The notes under the pieces are model-generated. The model worked only from the letters and a program-made list of their open reading frames with translations, had not been told where the DNA came from and did no database searches. From the NCBI RefSeq assembly GCF_000226955.1, contig NZ_AGFU01000009.1:62001-126000 (forward strand): a stretch of 64,000 nucleotides of DNA. The letters run 5' to 3'. Positions 52,693 through 62,268 of the stretch are shown here, one piece after another; the stretch's first letter is position 1, and each line of letters starts with the position of its first letter. The position numbers and the translations under genes are program-made. The DNA is from Sphingomonas elodea ATCC 31461. GTDB taxonomy: Bacteria > Pseudomonadota > Alphaproteobacteria > Sphingomonadales > Sphingomonadaceae.

Positions 52693-53640
52693 TCAGATCC
52701 GGCCCATTGCCAGGAACTTGGCGCGTCGCGCCTGGCGCAACGATTCCGGCGACATGCCGGACAGGCCTGCCAGCGCCTTCTCGATCGCATCGCCCAGCGC
52801 CTGCACCGCCTGACCGGGCGCGCGGTGCGCCCCGCCCAGCGGCTCCGGCACGATGCCGTCGATCACCTTCAACTCCTTCAGGTGCTGCGCGGTGACCTTC
52901 ATCGCCTCGGCCGCGTCGGCGGCCTTGTCCGCGGTGCGCCACAGGATCGAGGCGCAGCCCTCCGGCGAGATCACCGAATAGACCGCGTGCTCCATCATCA
53001 GCACCTGGTTGCCCGCCGCCAGCGCCACCGCGCCGCCCGAGCCGCCTTCGCCGAGGATCGAGGCGACCAGCGGCACGCCCAGCGACAGGCACGCCTCGGT
53101 CGAGCGTGCGATCGCTTCGGCCTGGCCACGCTCCTCGGCCTGCACGCCCGGGAACGCACCCGAGGTGTCGACCAGCGTGATCACCGGAATGCCGAACCGG
53201 TCGGCGAGCTTCATCAGGCGGATCGCCTTGCGATAGCCCTCCGGCTTGCCCATGCCGAAATTGTGCTTGAGCCGGCTGGCGGTATCGTCGCCCTTCTCGT
53301 GCCCGATCACCATCACGCGGCGCCCGCGGAACCGGCCGAGGCCGCCGATGATCGCGGCGTCGTCGGCAAAGGCGCGGTCGCCGCCCAGCGGCATGAAGTC
53401 TTCGATCAGCCCGGCGACGTAATGCTTGAAGTGCGGGCGCTCCGGATGGCGGGCGACCTGCGTCTTCTGCCACGGCGTCAGCTTGGCATAGGTGTCGAGC
53501 AGCAGCTTGTCCGACTTGGCCTGGAGCGGGGCGATCTCTGCGGCGATGTCCACCTCGCCGCCCTGGGCGGCGCTGCGCAGCTCGTCGATCTTGCCCTGGA
53601 GCTCGGCGATCGGCTTCTCGAAGTCGAGGAATGTCGTCAT
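52693..53640 (-). CDS. accA: Acetyl-CoA carboxylase carboxyltransferase subunit alpha
   Basis: A 315-residue Acc[20 protein letters not shown] is the N-terminal coiled coil. [28 protein letters not shown] and [31 protein letters not shown] are carboxyltransferase blocks; [14 protein letters not shown] holds the oxyanion glycines. It forms malonyl-CoA with AccD. It starts ten bases after xerD on the same strand. Confidence 0.97.
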   Translation of the reverse strand: MTTFLDFEKPIAELQGKIDELRSAAQGGEVDIAAEIAPLQAKSDKLLLDTYAKLTPWQKTQVARHPERPHFKHYVAGLIEDFMPLGGDRAFADDAAIIGGLGRFRGRRVMVIGHEKGDDTASRLKHNFGMGKPEGYRKAIRLMKLADRFGIPVITLVDTSGAFPGVQAEERGQAEAIARSTEACLSLGVPLVASILGEGGSGGAVALAAGNQVLMMEHAVYSVISPEGCASILWRTADKAADAAEAMKVTAQHLKELKVIDGIVPEPLGGAHRAPGQAVQALGDAIEKALAGLSGMSPESLRQARRAKFLAMGRI

Positions 53641-53650
53641 GGGCGCCGCG

Positions 53651-54562
53651 CTACCGGGCGCCGCGCTTCGCGTCAACGAGCGCCTCGCCGAGCGGGTGCC
53701 GCTCGTTGACGAGTTCGACCAGGCGGCGGCTGTCGACATGGGTGTAGATTTCGGTCGTCGCGATATCGGCGTGGCCCAGCATCGCCTGCAGCGCGCGCAG
53801 GTCTGCGCCGCCCTCGAGCAGGTGGGTCGCGAAGGCGTGGCGCAGGACGTGGGGGCTCACCCGGTCGGGCGGGATGCCGGCGATCCCCGCCAACGCGCGG
53901 ACGATCTGGTAGAGCCGGACGCGGGTCAGGTGCTTCTTGCCCGACGGGAACAGCCACGGGCTGTCCGGCGGAACCTCGCGCCGCCATAGCCCCACCGCGG
54001 CCCGCGCACGATCGGAGATCGGCACCAGCCGCTCGCGCCCGCCCTTGCCCTTCAGGATCAGAAACGGGCGATCGGGATGGATCGCGTTGCGCGGCAGCGA
54101 CACCAGCTCGGTCGCGCGCAGGCCCGATCCGTAGAGCAGCTCGATCAGCGCGGCGAGCCGCAGGTCGAGCGGATCGGGCGGCACCCGCGCCTGGCGCTCG
54201 GCGATGGCGGCAAACATCGCGTCGACGTCGTGCGTGCTGAGGATCTTGGGCAGGCGCCGCGCAGCCCCCGGGCGCGGCAGGGCATTGCCGGGATCGTCCG
54301 CGCGGTGCCCCTCCTCCGCGAGGAACGCGAAGAAGCGGCGGAGCGCTGCCGACTTCCGGGCCACCGTGGCGCGGGCCAGCTCGCCCCATCCGCTCGCCAG
54401 CCGCTCGATCTCCTCGCGCCCTGCATGGACCAGGCCACCGCCCAGTGCCTCGGAAGCAAGTCGCAGATCGGTGCCATAGGCCGCGATGGTGTTCGCCGCC
54501 GCGCCTGCCTCGGCGCGCAGCATCTCCAGGAAGCGCTCGATCAGGTCGCGATCGGCGCTCAC
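53651..54562 (-). CDS. xerD: Tyrosine recombinase, XerD-type
   Basis: A 303-residue recombinase. A SAM-like N-terminal DNA-binding domain (about 1-90) precedes the catalytic domain with Arg in [13 protein letters not shown], Lys in [12 protein letters not shown], HxxR in [15 protein letters not shown], His in [15 protein letters not shown] and the nucleophile Tyr in the same block. It resolves chromosome dimers at dif with XerC. GTG 54562 overlaps the upstream gene's stop (GTGA). Linkage to accA is normal for sphingomonads, so it is not a phage integrase. Confidence 0.92.
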   Translation of the reverse strand: MSADRDLIERFLEMLRAEAGAAANTIAAYGTDLRLASEALGGGLVHAGREEIERLASGWGELARATVARKSAALRRFFAFLAEEGHRADDPGNALPRPGAARRLPKILSTHDVDAMFAAIAERQARVPPDPLDLRLAALIELLYGSGLRATELVSLPRNAIHPDRPFLILKGKGGRERLVPISDRARAAVGLWRREVPPDSPWLFPSGKKHLTRVRLYQIVRALAGIAGIPPDRVSPHVLRHAFATHLLEGGADLRALQAMLGHADIATTEIYTHVDSRRLVELVNERHPLGEALVDAKRGAR

Positions 54563-56364
54563 GCCGCGCGCGTGACCGCTTCCACGGCGATCATCCGGGC
54601 ATAATTGGCCATCCCCGCCGCCCGCATCGCGGCGACGATGTGGTAGAGCGCCTCGGGCGTCACCTGATCCCAGCGCGGCGACTGCATGCCGACACCGGCG
54701 AGCAGCGCGACCATGCCGGGCTGGTTGCGCGCGCCTGCGCGGTCGATCGCCTGGGTCCAGGCGTTGACGCCGTCGATGCCGACCTTGGTCGCCTCCGCGC
54801 CGCGCTGCGCGTCGGCAGGCGACAGGCGACCGAGCCCCGCCAGCCCGGCCAGCAGCATCGCCGCCTTGCGGGGGCTCGCCGACCCCGCATAACGCTGGAA
54901 ATCGCCATAGCCGATCGCGCCCGCGGGCTCGGCAAGCGCCAGCAGCGCCCAGCCCTCGCTGCCCGGCGCCACCACACCCCGCCATTGCAGCGCCGCCGAG
55001 TCATAGCCGGCGGACAGCATCGACGCGATCAGCCGATCGGGCTCCGCCGCATCCTTGCCGGCGGGGATCCAGGCGGCCGCCTTGGCGGTCAGCACGAGGC
55101 GGGCATAGCGCAGGCGCGGCGTCTCCACCGCATCCCACAGGCTCTTCATCGCCTGCACCCGCTCGCTGGCCGACCCGGTATAGGCATTGCGCAGGTCGCG
55201 GACGGTCTTCTGGAGCGGATCGGGCACGTCGCTCGCCTGATCGAGCTCGGCATAGAGATCGACCAGCGCGGCGTTGGAGAGCACGCCCGCCGCCGCCGCC
55301 AGCTCGGCAGCGCCGGCGCGGTTCACCGGCGCAACCGAGGGCGACAGTGCCTGCCAATAGCGAAACTCCGGGCCCACCGTGGCGAACAGATTGTCGGGAA
55401 TGTCCACGCCCGCCGCGGTCGCCATGCCGAAGCGCCAGGCAGAGAGGGACGGCACGCCGACCCAGTCGATCGTCACCGCACGGCGCGAATCGGCGCCCAT
55501 CCCCACCACTTTGGTGGCGAGCAGCGTGTCGAGATCGTTGCGCGGTTTGCCCTTGGCAGCGGCATCGAGGCGCTGGTCGGCCTCGCTGGGCTTGCCGGCC
55601 AGGCCTGCGCAGATCGCCTGGGCCAGCGCCCAGCCGCGATCGGGAATGGCTGCGGCGGCATCGTCGACGATCGGGCACACCGAAGCGGGGTCGCCGGTCG
55701 CCAGCGCGACCTGCATCGCCACGCGGTCCAGCGCGTTGGTATAGTCGTCGATGTCGACATAGCTGACCAGGCCGCGCGCGGCCCCCGCCTCGCCCATGCG
55801 GAGCAGCAGCCAGGCGCGCTCGGCGGCATAATCGGCACCGCCGATCCCCCGCGGCGTGTCAATCGGCGACATCAGCGCGCGGCGCAGCGCGATCGAAACC
55901 CAGCGTGATGCGATGGGGGCATCGAGGCGGCGCATCAGCGTCACCTGCGTCGCGCCGGCCACGTCGCCGAACGCATCGGCCGGGAACGGCGCGTTGCCCG
56001 CCGCCAGGATGCCGATGCGGTTCAGCGGCCGGCGCATACCCTTGGGAAGATCGTACTGCGAAAGATCGATCGCCGGCGCGGCGGCGACGCTGGCATTGCT
56101 TTCCTCGACGTCGAACGCATCGGGCCCCATGTCGCCACCGGCGGGCGCCACGTCACCGCCCGGTGATGGCATTGCTGCCGGTGCGACGCTCGGCGCAGGG
56201 CTGGGACGCACCGAAGGCTGCGGTCGCGGCGTCGGCTGGTCAAAGCCGGGCGGCAGCAGCGATTCGGGGGCTTTCTGCTGCTGGCTGAACGCCGGCACGC
56301 CGATCGCGGCGAGCAGCGCCGCGCCGAGCGCGATCCGGGAAACCCTAGTTGGCGAGGTTTTCAA
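54559..56364 (-). CDS. Large secreted protein of unknown function
   Basis: A 601-residue protein with a signal peptide (ALGAALLAAIGVPAFSQ-QQ), a Pro/Ala/Ser linker (about 33-80) and a long helical, Ala-rich region without recognised motif. Short helix pairs recall TPR-like or Sel1-like arrays, which I infer only from pattern. It starts with TTG 56364, preceded by GGAGAAGG nine bases upstream, and overlaps the end of a tiny membrane-protein gene. It overlaps xerD at its own end. Its place among aroK, xerD and accA is conserved in sphingomonads as far as I recall. Confidence 0.8.
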   Translation of the reverse strand: MKTSPTRVSRIALGAALLAAIGVPAFSQQQKAPESLLPPGFDQPTPRPQPSVRPSPAPSVAPAAMPSPGGDVAPAGGDMGPDAFDVEESNASVAAAPAIDLSQYDLPKGMRRPLNRIGILAAGNAPFPADAFGDVAGATQVTLMRRLDAPIASRWVSIALRRALMSPIDTPRGIGGADYAAERAWLLLRMGEAGAARGLVSYVDIDDYTNALDRVAMQVALATGDPASVCPIVDDAAAAIPDRGWALAQAICAGLAGKPSEADQRLDAAAKGKPRNDLDTLLATKVVGMGADSRRAVTIDWVGVPSLSAWRFGMATAAGVDIPDNLFATVGPEFRYWQALSPSVAPVNRAGAAELAAAAGVLSNAALVDLYAELDQASDVPDPLQKTVRDLRNAYTGSASERVQAMKSLWDAVETPRLRYARLVLTAKAAAWIPAGKDAAEPDRLIASMLSAGYDSAALQWRGVVAPGSEGWALLALAEPAGAIGYGDFQRYAGSASPRKAAMLLAGLAGLGRLSPADAQRGAEATKVGIDGVNAWTQAIDRAGARNQPGMVALLAGVGMQSPRWDQVTPEALYHIVAAMRAAGMANYARMIAVEAVTRAA

Positions 56365-56482
56365 GCGCGACCGCCTTCTCCATGCGCACCGGCTCCTTCA
56401 CGGTGTTGCGGCCGGCCAGGGCGAACATGCCGCCCACCAGAACCACCAGAATGACGAGCAACACGACAAGCAAACGCGACAT
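56345..56482 (-). CDS. Tiny single-pass membrane protein
   Basis: A 45-residue frame starting MSRLLVVLLVILVVLVGGMFALAGRN, one clear membrane helix followed by a charged tail (TVKEPVRMEKAVALENLAN). The tail codons carry the ribosome site and TTG start of the secreted 601-residue gene, which overlaps it by 20 bases. It is the first gene of this leftward unit, next to the divergent aroK. Translational coupling is likely. Function unknown. Confidence 0.7.
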   Translation of the reverse strand: MSRLLVVLLVILVVLVGGMFALAGRNTVKEPVRMEKAVALENLAN

Positions 56483-56556
56483 GAAAAACAGTCCAATCCT
56501 TGAGCGGTACGGGCCTTTTGCCCGAGACGGTCCATCGCTGTATAGCCCTTCGCACG

Positions 56557-57096
56557 ATGTTACAAACGCATGCGCAACTGAACAGCTGGACCGGCAAGCC
56601 GATCGTCCTGGTCGGCCTGATGGGGGCCGGGAAAACCACGGTAGGGCGCCGCCTTGCCCAGCGCCTGCGGCTTCCCTTCGTAGATGCCGATGCGGAAATC
56701 GAATCGGCGGCGGGCATGTCGGTCTCCGACATCTTCGCCAAGTTCGGCGAACCGCATTTCCGCGACGGCGAACGGCGGGTGATCGCCCGGCTGGTGGACG
56801 GGACCCCCAAGGTGATCGCCACCGGCGGCGGCGCGTTCATCAACGACGAGACGCGGGCGCTGATCCTCGGCCAGGCGATCTCGATCTGGCTGGATGCGGA
56901 GCCCACGGTGCTGGCCGATCGCGTGCGGCGGCGGGACACGCGGCCGCTGCTGCGCGGCAAGGATCCGCTGGCGACGCTCACCGAACTGGCGCGGGTCCGC
57001 AACCCCTATTACGCGCTTGCGGAAATCCGCGTGCCCAGCGTAGCGGCTCCCCACGAAACCACCGTCGAAGCGATCCTGAAGGCCCTATCCAAGTGA
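56557..57096 (+). CDS. aroK: Shikimate kinase
   Basis: A 179-residue kinase. PIVLVGLMGAGKTTVGRRLAQRL is the P-loop; PFVDADAEIESAAGMSVSDIFAKFGEPHFRDGE holds the shikimate-binding Asp and Arg; ATGGGAF the GGG motif. It makes shikimate-3-phosphate. ATG 56557 has no strong ribosome site. Its stop overlaps the aroB start (GTGA 57093-57096). Confidence 0.95.
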   Translation: MLQTHAQLNSWTGKPIVLVGLMGAGKTTVGRRLAQRLRLPFVDADAEIESAAGMSVSDIFAKFGEPHFRDGERRVIARLVDGTPKVIATGGGAFINDETRALILGQAISIWLDAEPTVLADRVRRRDTRPLLRGKDPLATLTELARVRNPYYALAEIRVPSVAAPHETTVEAILKALSK

Positions 57097-58190
57097 CCAC
57101 CATCCCCGTCGCCCTCGGCGCACGCAGTTATGACGTGCGCATCGAACCCGGCTTGCTGGCCAGCGCGGGCGAGGTGCTCGCCCCCCTGTCGCGCGGTCGG
57201 CCGATGCCGATCGTGACCGACACCAACCTCGCCGCACATTGCGAGACGCTGGTCGCCAGCCTTGCCGCCGCCGGGGTTGCCGCACCGGTTCTGGTGCTGC
57301 CCGCGGGCGAAAGCACCAAGAGCTGGGCACAGTTGGAGGCGCTGACCGACTGGCTGCTGGCGCAAGGCGTGGTCCGCAGCGATCACGTGATCGCGCTCGG
57401 CGGCGGCGTAATCGGCGATCTGGTCGGCTTCGCGACCAGCATCCTCAAGCGCGGCTGCAACTTCGTCCAGATCCCGACGACGCTGCTGGCGCAGGTAGAC
57501 AGCTCGGTGGGCGGCAAGACCGCAATCAATTCGCGCGCGGGCAAGAACCTGATCGGCGCCTTCCACCAGCCGTCGCTGGTGCTGATCGATCCGCAGGTGC
57601 TGGACACGCTGCCCCAGCGCGAGCTGCGCGCGGGCTATGCCGAAGTGGCGAAATACGGCCTGATCGACGATGCGGCCTTCTTCGCCTGGTGCGAGGAAAA
57701 TGCGGACGCGCTGTTCGCGGGCGACCCCGCGGCGCGCGCCACGGCGATCGGTCATTCGGTCGCGGCCAAGGCGCGCATCGTCGCCGCCGACGAACGCGAG
57801 ACCACCGGCACCCGCGCCCTGCTCAACCTGGGCCACACGTTCGGCCATGCGCTGGAGGCGGAGACGGGCTTCTCGGACACGCTGCTCCATGGCGAGGCGG
57901 TCGCTGCGGGCATGGCGCTGGCCTTCGCCTTCTCGGCACAGCAGGGGCTGTGCCCGGCGGCGGATGCCGAGCGGGTGGCGGCGCATCTCCGCAGCGTCGG
58001 GCTGCCGGACGGGCTGGCCGCAGCGGGCGTGACCGCGGACGGCAAGACGCTGGTCGGCCATATGCTGCACGACAAGAAGATGGAGGGCAGCACCCTGCCC
58101 TTCCTGCTCGCGCGCGGGATCGGCCAGACCTATCTCGACAAGACGGTGGACCTGGAGACGGTCGCGGCGTTCCTGGACGGGGTGCGCTGA
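57093..58190 (+). CDS. aroB: 3-dehydroquinate synthase
   Basis: A 365-residue enzyme. GGGVIGDLVGFATSILKRGCNFVQIPTTLLAQVDSSVGGKTAIN is the NAD/substrate region. Zinc ligands are Glu in AEVAKYGLI, and His in NLGHTFGHALEAETGF and LLHGEAVAAGMA. It closes the ring of DAHP in the shikimate pathway. GTG 57093 overlaps aroK by four bases, so the two are coupled. Confidence 0.96.
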   Translation: MTTIPVALGARSYDVRIEPGLLASAGEVLAPLSRGRPMPIVTDTNLAAHCETLVASLAAAGVAAPVLVLPAGESTKSWAQLEALTDWLLAQGVVRSDHVIALGGGVIGDLVGFATSILKRGCNFVQIPTTLLAQVDSSVGGKTAINSRAGKNLIGAFHQPSLVLIDPQVLDTLPQRELRAGYAEVAKYGLIDDAAFFAWCEENADALFAGDPAARATAIGHSVAAKARIVAADERETTGTRALLNLGHTFGHALEAETGFSDTLLHGEAVAAGMALAFAFSAQQGLCPAADAERVAAHLRSVGLPDGLAAAGVTADGKTLVGHMLHDKKMEGSTLPFLLARGIGQTYLDKTVDLETVAAFLDGVR

Positions 58191-58197
58191 AGCGATC

Positions 58198-58313
58198 TTA
58201 AGCCCCTCCCCTTCAGGGGAGGGGTTGGGGTGGGGCAGCGTCTCACCGAGACCAACCTTTGTTCTGGAATCCCTCCACCCCCCAAACCCCTCCTCCAAGG
58301 AGGAGGGGCTTAA
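58198..58313. repeat. Intergenic palindromic repeat with TTAAGCCCCTCC ends
   Basis: Twelve-base arms TTAAGCCCCTCC (58198-58209) and GGAGGGGCTTAA (58302-58313) enclose inner hairpins (CCCCTCCCCTTCAGGGGAGGGG; CCTCCTCCAAGGAGGAGG). It fills the gap between aroB and the convergent methyltransferase, reaching the latter's stop. A third repeat type in the window; it may also act as a terminator. Confidence 0.65.
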
Positions 58314-59177
58314 TCAGGCGCGCCCCCGCTCGATGACCGCGGTCACCAGCGCAATCAGCGCGTCTCTCCCGCGCACGACCGCGCTACCGGTGTAGAGCAG
58401 GAACCGCCCGCCTTGAGCGAGCCGCGGCACCGCTTCGCTGGCCATTGCCAGCGCAACGCCCGCCCCGTGGAGCGCGCCACCGTCGCGATAGGCCCGACCG
58501 GCGGGGTCGATGATATAGGGCGGGTTCGCCAGCACCAGATCCAGCGCGCCGGGGACGCCGATGAGATCGCCCCCTTCCACGAACCGCGCCGCCACACCGG
58601 CCATGTGCGCGTTGACCCGCGCCAGCCGCAGCGCCGCCGGGTTGATGTCGGTCATCACGATCTCGATTTCGGGGCAGCAATGTGCTGCGGCGATCGCCCC
58701 CGCGCCCGCGCCCGTGCCGATGTCCACCAGCGTCGCGCCTTCCCGTACGGGGCAACGGCGCAGTTCCTCGGCGATGAAGCGGGCGAAGCGATAGCTGTCC
58801 GGCCCGAAGAACACCGCGTCCTGATCGTCGGTCGGATAGGCGGAATGGACCAGCAGGTCCGGGCCGAGCGTCGACACCCGCACCATGCTCCGCAGCAGCG
58901 TGCCGGCACGCTCGATCAGTTCGGCGGCGCCCAGCGCGTCGAGCAGGAACGGATCGAGCAGGCCCGCGTCGAACGGCAGGCTCCACCCGAACACGTCGCG
59001 CAGATCCCCTGCCTGCTGTCGATCGCCCCGCGCCAGAACGCGCGCTTGGGTCGCGGGCGTCGGCGTGATGAATCGATAGTCGCGCTGCTTCAGGAACCGG
59101 ATCAGCGCGCGCAGCGCCGATTCCTGCGGATCGCCCTTCGCCGCCACCGTCGGCCGATCCGCTACCAACAACGCCAT
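58314..59177 (-). CDS. SAM-dependent methyltransferase, PrmC/RsmC-like
   Basis: A 287-residue protein. TLVDIGTGAGAGAIAAAHCCPEIEIVMTDINPAALRLARVNAHM is the SAM motif, and LVLANPPYIID carries NPPY, typical of enzymes that methylate glutamine or an exocyclic amino group. The N-terminal 90 residues have no visible motif. The NPPY motif fits a glutamine, rRNA-base or DNA-adenine methyltransferase; the first two are more likely. ATG 59177 has AAAGGA six bases upstream. Confidence 0.85.
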   Translation of the reverse strand: MALLVADRPTVAAKGDPQESALRALIRFLKQRDYRFITPTPATQARVLARGDRQQAGDLRDVFGWSLPFDAGLLDPFLLDALGAAELIERAGTLLRSMVRVSTLGPDLLVHSAYPTDDQDAVFFGPDSYRFARFIAEELRRCPVREGATLVDIGTGAGAGAIAAAHCCPEIEIVMTDINPAALRLARVNAHMAGVAARFVEGGDLIGVPGALDLVLANPPYIIDPAGRAYRDGGALHGAGVALAMASEAVPRLAQGGRFLLYTGSAVVRGRDALIALVTAVIERGRA

Positions 59178-59305
59178 GCACATTCCTTTCGCCAGACCGT
59201 CACGAACGATCCGGCCGGCCGCGAAGCTCCCCGGTGTGCGCCGACAACTGCTTGATCCAGGGCAAGTCTCTTGCCCCGTGCAACGCCAGGGCCTAGCTCC
59301 TTGCC

Positions 59306-61183
59306 ATGCGCATCCTAGCCCTGGCCCTTGCCGCTTCGACCATGCTCGCCTCCCCCGCCCTCGCCCAGCAGACCGCGCCCGCGCCGATCCTAACCACGCC
59401 CGAGGCGAAGGACGCGTGGACCTATGCGCGGCCGGAGGTCGCCCGCGTCACCCATGTCGCGCTCGACCTGCGCGCGGACTTCGCGAGCAGGACGCTTTCC
59501 GGCACTGCGACGCTGGATGTCCTCGCCGCGCCGGGCGCGAAGGAAATCGCGCTCGATGAGGACGGGCTGGCAATCGCCCGGGTAACCGACGCCGCGGGCA
59601 AGCCGCTGCCCTTCACCGTCGGTGCCGCCAAGCCCGATCTAGGCGCCCCGCTGACCATACAGCTGAACGGCGCGCGCAAGATCGTGATCCATTATGCCAC
59701 CGCACCGGTGGCCTCGGCGCTGCAATGGCTCGCGCCCGCCCTCACCGCCGGCAAGAAGAAACCCTATCTGTTCAGCCAGGGCCAGCCGATCAACAACCGC
59801 AGCTGGATCCCGACGCAGGACAGCCCCGGCATCCGCCAGACCTGGTCGGCCACGCTCACCGTCCCCGCCGATCTGGTCGCGGTGGCGAGCGGAGATCGGA
59901 TCGACGGCGCCAGGGGCGTGCCGGCGGGCAAGGGCTGGCACAAGTTCCGCTTCCGCATGGACAAGCCGGTGCCACCCTATCTGATCGCCTTCGCGGTCGG
60001 CGATCTCGCCTTCCAGCCGGTCGGCCCGCGTGCCGGCGTCTGGACCGAGCCGAGCATGCTCGCCGCCGCCGCGAAGGAAGTGGCCGATGTCGAGAAGATG
60101 ATCGACGCGGCGCAGGCGCTCTATGGTCCCTATCGCTGGGGCCGCTACGACATGCTCGTCCTGCCGCCGAGCTTCCCGTACGGCGGCATGGAGAACCCCA
60201 CCCTCACCTTCCTGACGCCAACGATCATCACCGGCGACAAGTCGAACGTCGACGTGGTGGCGCACGAGCTGGCGCACAGCTGGTCGGGCAATCTCGTCAC
60301 CAACGCGACCTGGTCGGACAGCTGGCTGAACGAGGGCTTCACGACCTATTTCGAGAACCGCATCATGGAGGCGGTGTACGGCAAGGAGCGCGCCGCGACC
60401 GACGCCGATCTCGAATGGGACGGCCTGCAAAAGGACATCGCCGATGCCGGCGGCACGGAGGCGCCGACCACGCGGCTGCATGGCGAACCCGGCGCGACCT
60501 TCGGACAGCTGGATTACTTCAAGGGCTCGACCTTCCTGCGCACGATCGAGCGGACGGTCGGCCGCGCGCGCTGGGACGTCTATCTGCGCGGCTATTTCGA
60601 CCGACACGCCTTCCAGCCGCAGACCACGGCGGGCTTCCTGGCGGACCTGCGCGCCAATCTCGTGCAGGGCGACGCCGGGCTGGAGGCCAACCTCCAGCTA
60701 GACCGTTGGGCCTATGCTGTGGGGCTGCCGACCAATGCCGTGCACGTGCAGTCCGCGACGCTGAAGGCAGTCGACGCGCAACTGGCGGCGGTGAACGCCG
60801 GCGGGCCGGTCTCCGCGGTGCAGCCGCAGGGCTGGGCGACCCAGCAATGGCTGCGCTTCCTCAATGGGCTGGATCGCCAGCAGACGCGGGCGCGGCTCAA
60901 GGAACTGGACGAGACGCTGGGGCTCTCGGCCTCGAACAACGCCTATGTTCGCTCGGCCTGGGGCGAGCTGGCGATCGCCAACCGCTATGATCCGGCGGTG
61001 CCGGGCATCGGCAAGCTGGTCGGCAGCGTCGGCCGCGGGCTGCTGATCTATCCGATCTACAAGGATCTGATGGCACAGGGCGATTGGGGCAAGCCGATCG
61101 CGCGACGCTTCTACGAGGCCTCGAAGGCGGGCTATCACCCGACCGTAGCGGCGGGCGTCGCCAAGATCGTCGGCGCGGAATAG
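59306..61183 (+). CDS. M1-family metallo-aminopeptidase, secreted
   Basis: A 625-residue enzyme with a signal peptide ending LAQQ-TA. It is closest in shape to leukotriene-A4-hydrolase-type M1 peptidases. GGMENP (293-298) binds the peptide N-terminus. [10 protein letters not shown] (320-329) with Glu343 in [10 protein letters not shown] is the zinc site (HExxHx18E). The C-terminal helical domain follows. It removes N-terminal residues from peptides in the periplasm. The gene lies alone with a tiny zinc-protein gene four bases after its stop. Confidence 0.94.
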   Translation: MRILALALAASTMLASPALAQQTAPAPILTTPEAKDAWTYARPEVARVTHVALDLRADFASRTLSGTATLDVLAAPGAKEIALDEDGLAIARVTDAAGKPLPFTVGAAKPDLGAPLTIQLNGARKIVIHYATAPVASALQWLAPALTAGKKKPYLFSQGQPINNRSWIPTQDSPGIRQTWSATLTVPADLVAVASGDRIDGARGVPAGKGWHKFRFRMDKPVPPYLIAFAVGDLAFQPVGPRAGVWTEPSMLAAAAKEVADVEKMIDAAQALYGPYRWGRYDMLVLPPSFPYGGMENPTLTFLTPTIITGDKSNVDVVAHELAHSWSGNLVTNATWSDSWLNEGFTTYFENRIMEAVYGKERAATDADLEWDGLQKDIADAGGTEAPTTRLHGEPGATFGQLDYFKGSTFLRTIERTVGRARWDVYLRGYFDRHAFQPQTTAGFLADLRANLVQGDAGLEANLQLDRWAYAVGLPTNAVHVQSATLKAVDAQLAAVNAGGPVSAVQPQGWATQQWLRFLNGLDRQQTRARLKELDETLGLSASNNAYVRSAWGELAIANRYDPAVPGIGKLVGSVGRGLLIYPIYKDLMAQGDWGKPIARRFYEASKAGYHPTVAAGVAKIVGAE

Positions 61184-61187
61184 CATC

Positions 61188-61331
61188 ATGCCGCGCGGCG
61201 TCGCCAAGCGAGACCTGCCCACCAAGACCTGCCCGGTCTGCCAGCGCCCCTTCGCCTGGCGGAAGAAATGGGAGCGGGACTGGGAGAATGTTATCTACTG
61301 CTCGGATCGCTGCCGACGGACGGGGAAATGA
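61188..61331 (+). CDS. DUF2256-type small zinc-ribbon protein
   Basis: A 47-residue protein: [20 protein letters not shown], then [10 protein letters not shown]. Two CxxC/CxxxC pairs form a zinc site, and the pattern is that of DUF2256. It is basic and probably binds nucleic acid or protein. It starts four bases after the aminopeptidase stop. The frame is too short for common length cutoffs. Family role is unknown. Confidence 0.85.
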   Translation: MPRGVAKRDLPTKTCPVCQRPFAWRKKWERDWENVIYCSDRCRRTGK

Positions 61332-61387
61332 TTTGAACTTGAGCCGCTTTTCTGAAGGGCGGGGCAACGAAGTGGGGTGGAAGGCCC

Positions 61388-61486
61388 CCGTCATCCCGGC
61401 GGAAGCCGGGATCCATTCGCACGAATGGCTCGGTTCTTTCCCCCAGCGGACAAGGCAATGGATCCCGGCTTCCGCCGGGATGACGG
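61388..61486. repeat. Dispersed inverted repeat (CGTCATCCC family), perfect copy
   Basis: Two 30-base arms (61388-61417 and 61457-61486) are perfect reverse complements around a 39-base loop. Each arm holds the smaller palindrome CCCGGCnnnnGCCGGG-type core. A degraded copy lies at 34151-34248. This is a REP/MITE-like element in the 227-base gap after the DUF2256 gene. Confidence 0.8.
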
Positions 61487-61558
61487 ACATTTTGCAAGAT
61501 GCCGCCATGTCATCATTTCAATGCAATTGCCCTGCCCTGACGGCAAGGAGCTTGACCC

Positions 61559-61918
61559 TCACTGATAGCGCAACGTCTTCCCGAACCCGGTATTGGTCTT
61601 CACCATCTTGGCGAGCTTGCGCAAATAGGTTTTCACCTCGCGCTCGAACCTTTGCTCGCTGCGTACGCCGGGGCGGTAGAAATCGTCCTTTGCTACCAAT
61701 GCCTTGATCGCATCGGCCAAGCGGGCCTGGTCTTCCACGGCATCGCTGCGCCGGAACTGGTCGCACACCCATTCCTCGGCGGCGGCCTTGTCATACTCGT
61801 CCTCGCGGTCGCGGCCATAGCGGTCGGCGACGTCCTGGTCGGAGCGCGCGGCCTTGATGCGGCGCTCCAGCCAGAGACGGACCTGCGCCGGATTCCAGTC
61901 GGCCTGCAGCGCCGTCAT
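61559..61918 (-). CDS. Conserved hypothetical cytoplasmic protein
   Basis: A 119-residue, strongly charged protein with many Arg, Lys, Asp and Glu residues. It appears mostly helical (PAQVRLWLERRIKAARSDQDVADRYGRDREDEYDKAA). No signal peptide, cysteine or known motif. It overlaps the DUF423 gene by four bases (ATGA 61915-61918). Family not recognised. Confidence 0.75.
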   Translation of the reverse strand: MTALQADWNPAQVRLWLERRIKAARSDQDVADRYGRDREDEYDKAAAEEWVCDQFRRSDAVEDQARLADAIKALVAKDDFYRPGVRSEQRFEREVKTYLRKLAKMVKTNTGFGKTLRYQ

Positions 61919-62253
61919 CGCGCTGCCCGTAGCAGGATCCAGGCGAACCACAGCCAGCCGAGGATCATCGCAACGCCGCCGATCGGCGTCACCGCCCCCA
62001 GCCAGCGCGGCAGGCCGAACGCCATCAGGTAGAGCGTGCCCGCAAAGACGAAGCCGCCGCCGACGAACAGCGTCGCCGGCCCGCGCGCAGCGAACTGCAG
62101 CGCCACCAGTGCCGCCACCGCATGAATCAGCTGATACTGGCCTCCGGTCTTGAGCCATTCGACGGCAACCCCTTGCGCACCGTGCGCCCCAAATGCCCCC
62201 GCCGCCACCGCCATCGCGCCCGACAACGCCGCCAGCACCGCAATCCAGTTCAT
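61915..62253 (-). CDS. DUF423 family membrane protein
   Basis: A 112-residue protein with four membrane helices. MNWIAVLAALSGAMAVAAGAFGAHG and YQLIHAVAALVAL are the DUF423 signatures (GAFGAH, YxxxHA). Function in the family is unknown. It follows the Kef-type antiporter gene by 15 bases on the same strand and overlaps the next gene by four. Confidence 0.93.
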   Translation of the reverse strand: MNWIAVLAALSGAMAVAAGAFGAHGAQGVAVEWLKTGGQYQLIHAVAALVALQFAARGPATLFVGGGFVFAGTLYLMAFGLPRWLGAVTPIGGVAMILGWLWFAWILLRAAR

Positions 62254-62268
62254 TCGCCCGCTCCTGCC

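Noticed and set aside
53651-54562. Phage integrase or mobile-element origin for the tyrosine recombinase
   Set aside because: The gene is embedded between housekeeping genes (accA, aroK/aroB), with no tRNA target, attachment repeats or phage genes.
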